The position numbers were made by a program, and so were the translations under genes. From positions 176,920 to 240,919 of the forward strand of contig BCKE01000057.1 in NCBI GenBank assembly GCA_001600495.1: a DNA stretch of 64,000 nucleotides. The letters are read 5' to 3'. Below are positions 55,310-64,000 of the stretch, piece by piece. The stretch comes from Pilasporangium apinafurcum. Lineage: Eukaryota > Oomycota > Peronosporomycetes > Pythiales > Pythiaceae. The notes under the pieces were generated by a model. It worked only from the letters and a program-made list of their open reading frames with translations. It searched no databases and was not told the DNA's origin. Positions within the stretch are counted from its first letter, which is position 1. Each line of letters opens with the position of its first letter.

Positions 55310-56281
55310 TTACATGATGGAGCAGTTGGTGCCACAGCCACCGCAAGCACCGCCACTGGACGCTTCGGCTTCGAATGGTCCTGGAGCAGTCTTCTTCGGT
55401 GCAACGCTGGCGCTTTCGTATCCCTCCAATGTCTTTACTGCCCCAGAGATCTCGTTCTTGACTTCGACGGCAACCGTGGTCACCTTGTGCGACAGCGTTT
55501 CGGAAGCATTTTTGACCTTTTCAATGGAGCTCTTGGATGCTTTTGAAACCTTTTTAGCGACTGGCTCAACGACCTCAGAAACCTTTTCGGCATATGGTTC
55601 AACGGCATCGGAAACCTTTTCGACATATGGCTCAAAAGCATCGGAAACCTTGTCGGCAATATGTTTAGCCTCCTTTTTAATTGGCTTCACCGCAATTTCG
55701 ACCTTCTTCGTCACACTCGCAGTTTCTTTCTTCACATCCTTCATAGCCTCCTTGGTGTGTTCCTTAACCTCCTCCACAGCCGCCTTGGCGGTTCCCTTCG
55801 CCTTTTCGACAAACGATCGGTCGTCTTGGACAGGATCCACATTCCAAACGGGCTGTTTCTTTTGCGGTTCCACAGACTTCACAGCCTTCTTCACTTTTTC
55901 CGCAACTTCAGCAGCTTCTCCCTTGACCTTATCAACAAAGGATTCGTCCTTCTTCTCAGTCTTTGACTTTACTTCTTCGACAGGAGAAGTATTCCATGGG
56001 TTATACGAAGCATCAGCGGAGGCTGCAGCAGTCTTCACTGGTTCCATGGAAATCGTCTCCACATGCGCGATTTCCGGTTCCTTCACTGGTTCCGGGGTGG
56101 ACGAGACGAATCCTTGAGTGAAGCCGTGGCTTGAAGAAGAAGAGGAGGATGACGACGAGGATGATGAGGAAGAGGTGGTGACCTTGCTGACGATGTTCTT
56201 GGCAGAGGACTTGGCTTGCTCGACTGCATCAAACGCAGTGTCAATCACAGGCGTGACGTTCCATGGGCTGGCTTGGGACAT
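55310..56281 (-). CDS. Lys/Glu/Val-rich amphipathic repeat protein with C-terminal CaaX box (323 aa)
   Basis: Single exon. Three copies of a W-N-x-x-P-V motif lie along the chain (PWNVTPV, PWNTSPV, VWNVDPV). A long Ser run sits near residue 40. Residues ~120-290 are 11-residue-like amphipathic repeats of the VEKVSDAVEPYAEKVSEVVE type, resembling LEA or apolipoprotein-style helices. The protein ends CGGCGTNCSIM: CSIM is a canonical CaaX (farnesyl) box, and the upstream CGGC could be palmitoylated. The layout suggests a peripheral membrane or lipid-surface protein. No enzyme domain is visible. The opposite strand also stays open but is a shadow. Confidence 0.85.
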   Translation of the reverse strand: MSQASPWNVTPVIDTAFDAVEQAKSSAKNIVSKVTTSSSSSSSSSSSSSSSHGFTQGFVSSTPEPVKEPEIAHVETISMEPVKTAAASADASYNPWNTSPVEEVKSKTEKKDESFVDKVKGEAAEVAEKVKKAVKSVEPQKKQPVWNVDPVQDDRSFVEKAKGTAKAAVEEVKEHTKEAMKDVKKETASVTKKVEIAVKPIKKEAKHIADKVSDAFEPYVEKVSDAVEPYAEKVSEVVEPVAKKVSKASKSSIEKVKNASETLSHKVTTVAVEVKNEISGAVKTLEGYESASVAPKKTAPGPFEAEASSGGACGGCGTNCSIM

Positions 56282-56317
56282 CTTGTTCTCTCTCTTGGTG
56301 TGTGTTGGGTGTGCAGA

Positions 56318-56563
56318 ATGCGTTCGACTTGTGCGCTCGGCGGTGTTTTCCCGTTTGTGCGCAGCGGTGCAGTGGGAAAGAAAAAAAATAAATCAGTCGG
56401 CTCCAAAACCAGCGGCTACGGTACGCACTTCCAATTTGTACGATTCGCAAATCAAAAAAATGTACGCATAACACGAAAAAAAGCGGCCAAGAAAATCCAA
56501 CTCGATTGGAAATTGCAAGCGAAAAAAAAAGAAGAGGATGTGGCCAGTGTACAAAAACCTTGA
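56318..56563 (+). CDS. Possible small basic protein (81 aa)
   Basis: An ATG-started frame ends KKIQLDWKLQAKKKEEDVAS plus VQKP. It begins 36 bases from the divergent start of the CaaX-tailed gene, so it overlaps that promoter. The basic C-terminal half looks more protein-like than the start; a true start further in or an upstream exon is possible. No family is recognised. Confidence 0.3.
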   Translation: MRSTCALGGVFPFVRSGAVGKKKNKSVGSKTSGYGTHFQFVRFANQKNVRITRKKAAKKIQLDWKLQAKKKEEDVASVQKP

Positions 56564-58931
56564 CTCAGTTGCCTCGGTTAAGTGTCATAGAGAACCATCT
56601 GGTTGATGTTGTGCAAGTTGGAGGAAACTTCTTACCTCCTTGTTAAGTAACGAGCTACCAAAAAACTAAGAAATCAGCACCATTGTCTTCATAATCAATC
56701 TATTGAGTGCAAATGCGCCATAAACTCTGGAAAATGATATACTTCAATTGTGAACCAAGCTTTATAGCCACGATTTTTGCGCACGTGTACTGGTCTGTCG
56801 TGTAGCCAACCGTGGCTTTGTTTTGGTCCAGTGTAGACGGTGTGGATGAGTTGTCTGAACCCACAGTCGAATCATAGGCAGAGAAAAACATAACGGGGTA
56901 GGGCTTTGTACGCAAGCTCAGAAAATTGTACGATCATGGCAATCAAAATGCGCATGGTCCAGCCAATCTTAAATGTTTGTGAAAGATATGCATGGCACAG
57001 CACCATAGCAGATGACATGGGTGCAGTGTCACAGTTTGTCGAATTTGAAGGCTGAAGTTGCCGATCATGTTAAACTCTGTACCGTGCCATGGCTCCAAGT
57101 AACAAAATAGGAACGTCAGAGATGGCTGGTGGTCTAACTGTGTAAGATCCTTGGATTAAATTAGCCAATAACCTTTGTTGAAATCAGAAAATAGGTATAT
57201 AACCCGCTATTTGGGGGAATCAAATGCGACCAATAACCCACTCGTTTTTAGATGCAAATCATATGATATTTTCCAGATTTCTTGACGTCTATCCCCCATT
57301 TCTCCTGCACAAAGTCTCCAAGCTGCTGGCAGACAACTACTATGAAATTTTTCGTGACTTCAGAGATAGTGTCCAAGCAAAAAATAATTTCAAGCAAGGC
57401 GTCAAGAGCAATGCTCACGTGGCCTCACTACAAATTCAAGATGCTGCTCGACTACAAGATGTGACTCTTGACAATTCGGTAATATTGTTATAAATCGTGC
57501 GATGGGTGTCCGCAATCCTCGAGATCTGCTTTCTACATACCATTTCCACCAACCTGGATAGTCCTGGATTGTTGTACTTGAGACCAGAACCAATGTCGAT
57601 CTCTTTGGACATACACTGTCATCGTTTCGCATCCGTTCTTGGAGAGAAGAATGGTGTTCATTGTGGAGGATCCGAAGCAAGTTTCTACTTCTATCGATAA
57701 GGATCTGTTCGTTTAAAAAATCGGGTCAAAGTGTATCCTGTAGGTAGGAGAAATGGAAGATAGAGATTAAGTAGCGGATAAAATATTAGCATTTAAAGCT
57801 TAGTTACAGAACTTTGTGGGGTTCCGCTTCACTACAAACCCATCAATTCACTTTACATTTTCCTCAGCTTCCCACCAAGCATCCTTAAAGTAAGGAGCGG
57901 GAGATTTCTTGAATCTGCGCATATTCTAAGTCTTCGCTATTGTTCATGTAACTGCTACCAGTTACGACCGTACTTTGTAAAATCCGGCTGGATCCAAACC
58001 ATTGCCAAATCTGGGTGCATCTGAGGACCCATTGTATCGTTAACAAGCAATCCGCGAGCCAACGGTGCCAGTTTTCAGTTGTTTTCCTAAACTCAAAAAA
58101 TCCGCAACTGCCTTTTAGCACATAATATTTTGGCATAGGATAGTTTTTTATTTGTAATGATGAACAAAGCAAACAGCGTTCAAATCGAACTAGTGGTTGT
58201 CGAGTAATTAGCAGTCAAAGATGAGTATTCGCTTCCATTTTGGCATTGTTTTAGCTTGATGGTCATCGTTTTTATTTCTTTTGATTCATAATTCGTTTCA
58301 TATATGTCATTTACCCTAACCATATTGAATAAAATGAGCTCTAATATTGTCAAGAGTGTTTGTCGTCCAAGTAATTTGGCGGCAATCTTCGAGTTATTGG
58401 TGCAATACTGTTGGTGTCTTAAGCCACTCTTCAGCACTTGAGTTCCATACTATGTGCTACAGAGTATATCATTGGACAAAAATGGTATTGTGGTATTTTT
58501 TATGTTCTGAACGACCTTGAGAATCGCAAAATCGATGACCATCTGACAGAAAATGCAAATTTTGTCGTACCAGTTCTCCTCTCTGGATGCTACGACTTGG
58601 ATAATAATCACGGGAAACAAGTTTTCTTGGACGGATCTGTTTCGAACTGCCACACATTTTCGTAGAGCACGAATAGCGGATTTTTTGGATTTTGGCCAAC
58701 CTAAGAATTAGGCTGTTTTTGGCTCCCTTGACTTGCGGATTGCTTGTTAATAACCCGCACAATAAGCGGCGTATCCACAATATCATATCTTAATCATAAA
58801 TAACGTATATATCGTATATAACGGATCTACCCTCCGCAGCTGTCCAATTGAAGGTGATACACAAGGGGAGAACAGGATCCTTTGATTTGTTCACCAACAA
58901 AAAACACGCACAAGCGCAATCTGTTAGCAAG
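56564..58931. other. Gene-poor region with decayed mobile-element sequence
   Basis: About 2.4 kb without an intact gene. It contains the inverted IS607 recombinase relic at 57.4-57.7 kb. Minus-strand stretches at 57.9-58.8 kb read as protein in alternating frames with many stops, suggesting a second decayed transposon that I cannot classify. Confidence 0.45.
57436..57690 (-). pseudogene. Second IS607-family recombinase relic, inverted
   Basis: On the minus strand the frame reads EIDIGSGLKYNNPGLSRLVE, the same TnpA block as at 47.06 kb. Nucleotide similarity to the first copy is obvious over ~180 bases (roughly 46995-47170 against the complement of 57500-57680). The following block is out of frame or replaced and stops at 57436, so the copy is more degraded. 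No nuclease block was found next to it. Confidence 0.7.
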
Positions 58932-61157
58932 ATGAGTAAGATGAGTATGGTGAGTCTCGGTGTTGGTGCAGCGTCAGCCGCAGCCCTGTACGTTGTGCGT
59001 CTCCGTCGGTCGGTGTACTCGACGCTAGCGAAGCACGTGAAGCCGCCGGTACTGCCTAAGCGTCCGCACATGGTGCCGTTCGGTGCTGTTCCAGGCCAAA
59101 ATCGTGGTTCCGATCCCATGAAGCCCATCCTGTACATCGAAGACCCATATTTTTACGTACGTGACGATACGCGCAAGAATGAGGAAGTGCTGGAGCATCT
59201 ACGCAAGGAAAATGCATACACGGAACTCAAGACCAAGCATCTCACAAACGTGCGTGAGAACATTTACAACGAATTGCTTTCACATGTCCAGGAAACGGAT
59301 GAGGAGTACCCATATCCGCATGGTCCCTACCTATACTATACGCGCACGGAGAAAGGAAGTAGCTATGTCTATCATTGCCGCAAAGCCAAGACCGCAAACG
59401 CCCCTGAAGAACTTTTGCTAGATGAGAATTTCATCGCCAAGGGGCAAAATCACTGTCAAGTCACGCGCGTGCAGCCTAGTCCGGATCATAAATACTTGGC
59501 GTATATGGTGGATTTCAGTGGCTACGAGACATACACAGGCCATATCAAGGACTTGACGACGGGCGAATTACTGCCGGACCGTATTGAGAACATCTCGAGT
59601 CTGCAATGGGGAGCGGATTCTAGTGTGTTGTATTATGGCACGCAGGATGAGGCGCATCGTCAAGACAAGGTGTGGCGTCATCACGTGGGCAGCAGCAAGC
59701 CCAATGAGCTACTTTACACAGAGAATGACGAGCTCTTCAGTGCGTATTTCGGCAAGTCACGCAGTGGCAAGTACATGTTCTTGCAGTCGCAGAGCAGTGA
59801 GACGAGTGAAGTGTCGTTCATTGACTTGGAAAACCCATCGAAACCCATTGAGTTGATTGCCAAGCGTCAGAAAGGGATGTTGTACTCAGTGGATCATCAC
59901 GATGCAAATTTTTACATCGTTACGAACAAAGACAAGGCGACCAACTTCAAGTTGATGACTGTGCCTGTGGCGACGCCATCGATTGAGCACTGGTTCGACG
60001 TGTTCCCATATGATGAGAACATCAAGGTGGACGACATTGACTGCTTTGAGAACTTCATGGTCATGACTGGACGTCAAGGCGGGTTCAGTCAGATCTGGAT
60101 TGTGAATGTAGTGGGGCCAAACACGCACTCTCGCCATCGTATTGAGTTTAACGAGTCGAGTTATATGGTGTCAGGATGGATCAACAAGGACTATGACACT
60201 ACTAAGTACCGATTAATTTACTCGTCGATGACGACTCCACGGACGACTTACGATTATGATGTGAATACTCGCGAATTGACGTTTTTGAAGGAGAAACCAT
60301 GTCCAAATTACGATCGATCTTTGTACAAGTCGGAGCGATTGGAAGCCACGGCTACAGATGGAACGGCCATTCCCATCTCGATCGTCTACCGCGCCGACAA
60401 GCGCACGAAGGATCGCCAGGCATTACATCTCTATGGCTACGGGTCGTATGAAATCTCTATCGACCCGAGCTTTGTGTCATCTATCTTGCCGCTCTTAGAC
60501 CGTGGTGTGATTTACGCGATTGCACATATCCGTGGTGGTGGTGAAATGGGGCGAACATGGTATGAGAGTGCGAAATACAAGTCCAAGAAAAAAACATTCA
60601 CGGATTTCATCGACTGTGCCGAACACTTGATCAAGATTGGCTACACGAGTCCGAGTAAAATGACGTGCGAAGGACGCAGCGCTGGTGGGCTGCTTATGGG
60701 AGCGGTGCTTAATATGCGTCCAGATCTCTTTAAGGCAGCTATTGCGGGTGTCCCTTTCGTCGATGTGATGAATACGATGTCGGATGCCTCGATTCCATTG
60801 ACGACTGGCGAATGGGAAGAATGGGGTAACCCGAACGAACTCGAATATTTCCAGTACATGCTGAGCTACTCGCCGTATGAAAATGTGAAGCAGCAGGCGT
60901 ACCCGAATATCCTCATCACAAGTGGGCTGTATGATCCACGTGTTGCCTACTGGGAACCCACGAAGTGGGCCGCCAAGCTGCGTGATGTGAAGGCCGATCA
61001 GAATGAGATACTCTTGAAGATGGATCTGTCATCGGGCCACTTCAGCGCTAGCGATCGCTACCATTACCTGAAGGAGAAGGCGTTTGACTTGTCGTACTTG
61101 CTGGATCAACTCAGTCTGGTTAGCGAGGATGACAAGAAGCCTGCCCCCAAGAAGTAA
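58932..61157 (+). CDS. Oligopeptidase B-like serine peptidase (S9A), 741 aa
   Basis: Single exon; the first in-frame ATG is 58932. The N-terminal ~40 residues (MSKMSMVSLGVGAASAAALY, then Arg-rich) look like a mitochondrial presequence or membrane anchor. The seven-bladed propeller follows (PYFYVRDDTRKNEEVLEHL, LYYTRTEKGSSYVYHCRK). The alpha/beta-hydrolase domain has LYGYGSYEISIDPSF, AHIRGGGEMGRTWYES and the triad Ser583 (CEGRSAGG), Asp668 (SGLYDPRVAYWEPTKW) and His703 (SSGHFSASDRY). The N-terminal motifs fit oligopeptidase B rather than prolyl oligopeptidase. OpB cuts short peptides after Lys or Arg. Confidence 0.93.
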   Translation: MSKMSMVSLGVGAASAAALYVVRLRRSVYSTLAKHVKPPVLPKRPHMVPFGAVPGQNRGSDPMKPILYIEDPYFYVRDDTRKNEEVLEHLRKENAYTELKTKHLTNVRENIYNELLSHVQETDEEYPYPHGPYLYYTRTEKGSSYVYHCRKAKTANAPEELLLDENFIAKGQNHCQVTRVQPSPDHKYLAYMVDFSGYETYTGHIKDLTTGELLPDRIENISSLQWGADSSVLYYGTQDEAHRQDKVWRHHVGSSKPNELLYTENDELFSAYFGKSRSGKYMFLQSQSSETSEVSFIDLENPSKPIELIAKRQKGMLYSVDHHDANFYIVTNKDKATNFKLMTVPVATPSIEHWFDVFPYDENIKVDDIDCFENFMVMTGRQGGFSQIWIVNVVGPNTHSRHRIEFNESSYMVSGWINKDYDTTKYRLIYSSMTTPRTTYDYDVNTRELTFLKEKPCPNYDRSLYKSERLEATATDGTAIPISIVYRADKRTKDRQALHLYGYGSYEISIDPSFVSSILPLLDRGVIYAIAHIRGGGEMGRTWYESAKYKSKKKTFTDFIDCAEHLIKIGYTSPSKMTCEGRSAGGLLMGAVLNMRPDLFKAAIAGVPFVDVMNTMSDASIPLTTGEWEEWGNPNELEYFQYMLSYSPYENVKQQAYPNILITSGLYDPRVAYWEPTKWAAKLRDVKADQNEILLKMDLSSGHFSASDRYHYLKEKAFDLSYLLDQLSLVSEDDKKPAPKK

Positions 61158-61288
61158 GTGATTTGGACTGAAGGTTCTCACTACTTTTAGCATGGCCACC
61201 CATGGTTATTGCACTAGGTACATGTTAGAACTGATTGAAGGCCTCAAGTGAATGTATGCGTTTCATTTTGCTGCAATAAAAAAGTGCC

Positions 61289-62776
61289 TCACTTTCTTCG
61301 TTTTCGATTGCTATCTGTGTCCTCTACCTGTTTTGACGCTAATGCTTCCTTCTTCTCCTGTGCAATTTGGGCAAAAATGTGGAGTTCTTTCTTAAACGCC
61401 TCCCGCTCTGTCTGTTGGACTCCAAGAATTACAGAAGTGCAATCTTGGAGTGCTTGGCATAAATTAAACCGCGCGTTGTAAAAGTGCTTCATTGCGACAT
61501 CATCCTTCAGTGGCGAACAGATCTCGCTTTTTAATACTGTCTTTATGTGACCTGTGGAGACACAGACTTGAATTGAGTCCGATGGAATGTATTTGAGGAT
61601 GATACACCGCACATGACCCATCGCTTTGGGTTCGTTGCGATATATGGTGACGATATTCCCCACCGCAAATCGAATCCGCTCCAGTTGCTCTTGAAACTCT
61701 CGAAATATAAGGGTCTGCTTCTCCACGACCAATGGAGACCAGATTTGCCGAGGAAATTCTCTGGGTTTGGGAATAGCCGCCCATGGCACCAGAGCAACTT
61801 TCTTCTCAGATGGCGTACCTTTCGGTGGCTGTTCTTTCCTAGTTGTGATGCTGGATTCTGCTTTCCGCTCTTTGTCAGTAACCGTATTGGATAGTGATGG
61901 CGGCTTGACGAACTTTGGGACCTCTACCTGGAAGCTCTCACCGATTTTTGGTTTCTGAGGACCCAAACCAGACCGAATATCGTTGTTCTTTACAATCTCT
62001 AGCGCTTTTTTCGGCGATCGTCCTGGATAGTACTTAAAGCGGCATACGTAATACGGTTTGTCGCCCTTTTCACGAAACCCACGCTTGATCTCACGTTGAA
62101 TTTCTTCATATTCTTCAGGTGATACGACATGGCATACCCCCACCACGGCGTCGACATGATTCTTGTCTTTATGTGGTGTGAGGAACACTTCTTGGTCCAG
62201 AACGCCACCTTCAATGATGGCCAGCACTTCATCACGCACATCTTCTGGTTTGTAGTACCACTGCGCTGTGAAAGAGATCGCGCGATTCTGTGAGTACTGC
62301 ACATGACTAACTAGCGCCACGTAATGATTGTCCGGATCGCCAGAGTCTAGTAGCACGCAATCGCCCACTTCAATGTGCACGTACTCGCCTGGCGTGTCAT
62401 CGTCGTCGTCGCTGTCTGTCTCATTGTCATGCTTGGATCTATGTGCAGCTTTCCCATTGACTTCCTGCTTTTTAGTGGTTAATTGCAATTGTTTCTTCTT
62501 CGGTGGGGTCTTTTCCTTCAGCTTGGTGGCTCCTCGTGTACGGCGCCGCGTTTCCACCTCGCTCTCTGTGTCTGTGTCATCGATCACTATCTTCTGATTG
62601 GTGCGTGGACGCGTCACGCGCTTGGTTGCCAGTCCTGCCTCTGTTGCTTCATCTTTTTCAGCATCACCACCATGCTTCTGTCCGTCTACAATAGTGCTGC
62701 TGCTCTCTGGTGTCTGCTGTTTCTCTTCGGTCTCATTCGACGCAACATAATCACCATCACGATCAGCGGCTGCCAT
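61289..62776 (-). CDS. BAH-domain chromatin-associated protein (495 aa)
   Basis: Single exon. Residues 1-~130 are acidic/basic and disordered with a Lys-rich nuclear-localisation-like stretch (KEKTPPKKKQ). Residues ~130-280 form a BAH domain (YVHIEVGDCVLLDSGDPDNH, VALVSHVQ, QWYYKPEDV, VFLTPHKDKNHVDAVVG, YYVCRFKY). The C-terminal ~180 residues include a conserved-looking block (FAVGNIVTIYRNEPKAMGHV) without a known name, and a basic tail. BAH domains bind nucleosomes or modified histone tails. It converges with the peptidase gene 131 bases away. Confidence 0.88.
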   Translation of the reverse strand: MAAADRDGDYVASNETEEKQQTPESSSTIVDGQKHGGDAEKDEATEAGLATKRVTRPRTNQKIVIDDTDTESEVETRRRTRGATKLKEKTPPKKKQLQLTTKKQEVNGKAAHRSKHDNETDSDDDDDTPGEYVHIEVGDCVLLDSGDPDNHYVALVSHVQYSQNRAISFTAQWYYKPEDVRDEVLAIIEGGVLDQEVFLTPHKDKNHVDAVVGVCHVVSPEEYEEIQREIKRGFREKGDKPYYVCRFKYYPGRSPKKALEIVKNNDIRSGLGPQKPKIGESFQVEVPKFVKPPSLSNTVTDKERKAESSITTRKEQPPKGTPSEKKVALVPWAAIPKPREFPRQIWSPLVVEKQTLIFREFQEQLERIRFAVGNIVTIYRNEPKAMGHVRCIILKYIPSDSIQVCVSTGHIKTVLKSEICSPLKDDVAMKHFYNARFNLCQALQDCTSVILGVQQTEREAFKKELHIFAQIAQEKKEALASKQVEDTDSNRKRRK

Positions 62777-62824
62777 GGCAGCTGCGAAAATGGTAGTTTA
62801 CCTAAAGCAATGCGGTGTGATCGC

Positions 62825-62844
62825 ACTCACTCACACACACACAC
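62825..62844. repeat. Short CA microsatellite
   Basis: A run of alternating C and A preceded by ACTC units, in the 5' region of the BAH gene. It is short and probably neutral. Confidence 0.6.
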
Positions 62845-63647
62845 GCTCGCCTACTGGTAGATAGAGATGCTACCAGAGAGAGAGCAACAGTGGCAGCAGA
62901 TGCCCCGACGCACTTGTGATGTCTGCGCGCGCTTGCCCAAATAACCAAAAATGTGATGCCTGCGCCGTTGCTACCTCCTCATTCACATTTTCTACCAATC
63001 AGAAGATGTTTTATCTTTGTTTCCAACTTTAGCCAGTGAATAAAACAGGTCGCCCATGGTATTTTATGTACTGATGAAAGGTTGAGAAACAAAGACAACG
63101 ACATGAGGAAAGAAAGAAAATGCAAATATAAGCGGTGGAGAAGCCACGCAAAGAGTGCTTAGTCGAGAGAGAAAAGAGTAAAAGCAATCACAGTTGGGTT
63201 TATATAGTGTAAAAATCCTGTTTTCTAGTTACCCATTAATCCCTACCGTTGACATTGGCGACATGCTGGCGACAGTAACTGGAGGAGATGGGCATGAGGT
63301 TTCACACGGCGGTTGTAAGGAGTGATTTCAAATCAAAACCACACCCAAAGTCATATTTTTAGGGTTAGGTACTTAATATCAGAAAAAAGAAAGCAGTTAC
63401 GCACGCAAGAAGAAGAACAGAGAAACGCAAAAAAATCCAGTAAAGAAAATTTGGAAGCAGGAAAGAGGAACAGAGGCAGGGACCTCACGTTGGTTCAATT
63501 CCGAGTTGGCCTCAGCCTCTCACTTTCAAATTAACCAACTACCGAACAAGTGGCTTCGACCTCCAAGCAAAGCCTATATTTCGTCTCGTTATTTGGTCCG
63601 TCAGCCTTGCTCACAAGCGACAAGTCTCTACGCCTCCTCATCCCTAT

Positions 63648-63667
63648 TGTAATGGGTTTCCATTACA
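63648..63667. repeat. Perfect 8-base inverted repeat with 4-base loop
   Basis: TGTAATGG and CCATTACA flank GTTT. It could be a transposon end, a terminator-like hairpin or chance. Confidence 0.5.
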
Positions 63668-64000
63668 TATCAGACCCAGCGGGTCTGAAAACGGGCTAAA
63701 CTCAAATGGGTTTGATAATCTAACACATACCTGACCTCGCACGCAAGGGACAAGCGTAGCGTCGACATGTACCTGACTTTGCGTTCGAGGTCAGACGACA
63801 TTACATACCTCAAAGTCATTTCAATACATTAAGAGGGAAAGTTGTGACGATTACTTGGTTTCCGAGACGCTGATTGGACAAAAGTCGATTTGACGGATTC
63901 TGATTGGCCGAAATACGAAGAACTTCAAGGACGTTGGTGGGCGGAGGTGGCAACTTGATGGCAAAATGAAAAGTGAATTAGATGGAGGACTTAGTTCGCT

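Larger units (their letters stand above)
62777..64000. other. Gene-poor end of window
   Basis: The promoter of the BAH gene is followed by ~1 kb of non-coding DNA. It includes a short CA repeat and a small hairpin at 63648-63667. The last ~500 bases have the look of dispersed repeat sequence (short recurring ACCTGAC and GACAAGCG words), but this cannot be proved from one copy. Confidence 0.4.

Noticed and set aside
55263-56117. Long plus-strand open frame (284 residues)
   Set aside because: Antisense shadow of the CaaX-tailed gene. The minus-strand frame is longer, starts with ATG, has organised motifs and ends in a CaaX box.
57224-57493. 89-residue plus-strand ORF beside the recombinase relic
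   Set aside because: Partly antisense to the IS607 relic, with no family similarity and no supporting exons.
63485-63510. tRNA B-box-like GGTTCAATTCC
   Set aside because: There is no A box, acceptor stem or anticodon arm at the right distances, so it is a chance match.
1-64000. CRISPR arrays, prokaryotic operons, rRNA genes
   Set aside because: None seen. Spliceosomal introns throughout show that this is eukaryotic nuclear DNA.

Overview
The window is nuclear DNA of an oomycete (water mould). The evidence is moderate GC, dense genes with short GT-AG introns of roughly 60-110 bases, and very close convergent and divergent gene pairs. The protein set fits too: a purine fusion enzyme, many coiled-coil proteins, WRKY19-like zinc repeats, and genes for a flagellated life stage. 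The compact layout and moderate GC suggest an Albugo-like genome, but this is inference; no marker gene fixes the species. I rebuilt exon structures by hand, checking splice sites and reading-frame phase. Most genes below are multi-exon models whose phases close exactly.

Layout. 1-10 kb: the 3' end of a mitochondrial tRNA-modifying GTPase (MnmE), a WD40 protein, a PfkB sugar kinase, a membrane thioredoxin-like protein, gamma-glutamyl hydrolase and a multi-pass membrane protein. 10-30 kb: a giant acidic membrane protein, NDUFB7 (hidden by introns), LSM12, a folate-receptor-like surface protein, a CUE protein, CD2BP2/LIN1, FCF1 (whose first coding exon is only its ATG), an unknown 1126-residue protein, a divergent TBP-family factor, an IQ/coiled-coil protein and a WRKY19-like regulator. 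30-46 kb: a 13-exon coiled-coil protein, TMEM216 of the ciliary transition zone (also hidden by introns), and a purine enzyme in the order IMPCH-like, GARS, GART, AIRS; then an unknown Ser/Thr-rich protein and decayed intergenic DNA. 46-49 kb: a broken IS607-like transposon with a serine-recombinase relic and a frameshifted Fanzor/TnpB nuclease relic. 49-64 kb: HEI10 (13 exons, nine of them 11-26 bases), a coiled-coil protein, PITHD1, an RCC1 protein, a CaaX-tailed repeat protein, a second IS607 recombinase relic, an oligopeptidase B-like enzyme and a BAH-domain protein.

How the genes relate. There are no operons; genes are mostly housekeeping, often in head-to-head pairs with 140-260 bases between start codons (NDUFB7/LSM12, CD2BP2/FCF1, HEI10/coiled coil, PITHD1/RCC1). 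Shared themes are RNA biology (LSM12, CD2BP2, FCF1, MnmE), mitochondria (MnmE, NDUFB7), folate and purine metabolism (gamma-glutamyl hydrolase, the purine fusion, perhaps the folate-receptor-like protein), meiosis (HEI10) and cilia (TMEM216). The points most worth following are the purine fusion with its apparently dead IMP-cyclohydrolase-like front domain, the TBP-family protein lacking intercalating phenylalanines, the IS607/Fanzor relics, and the micro-exon structure of HEI10.
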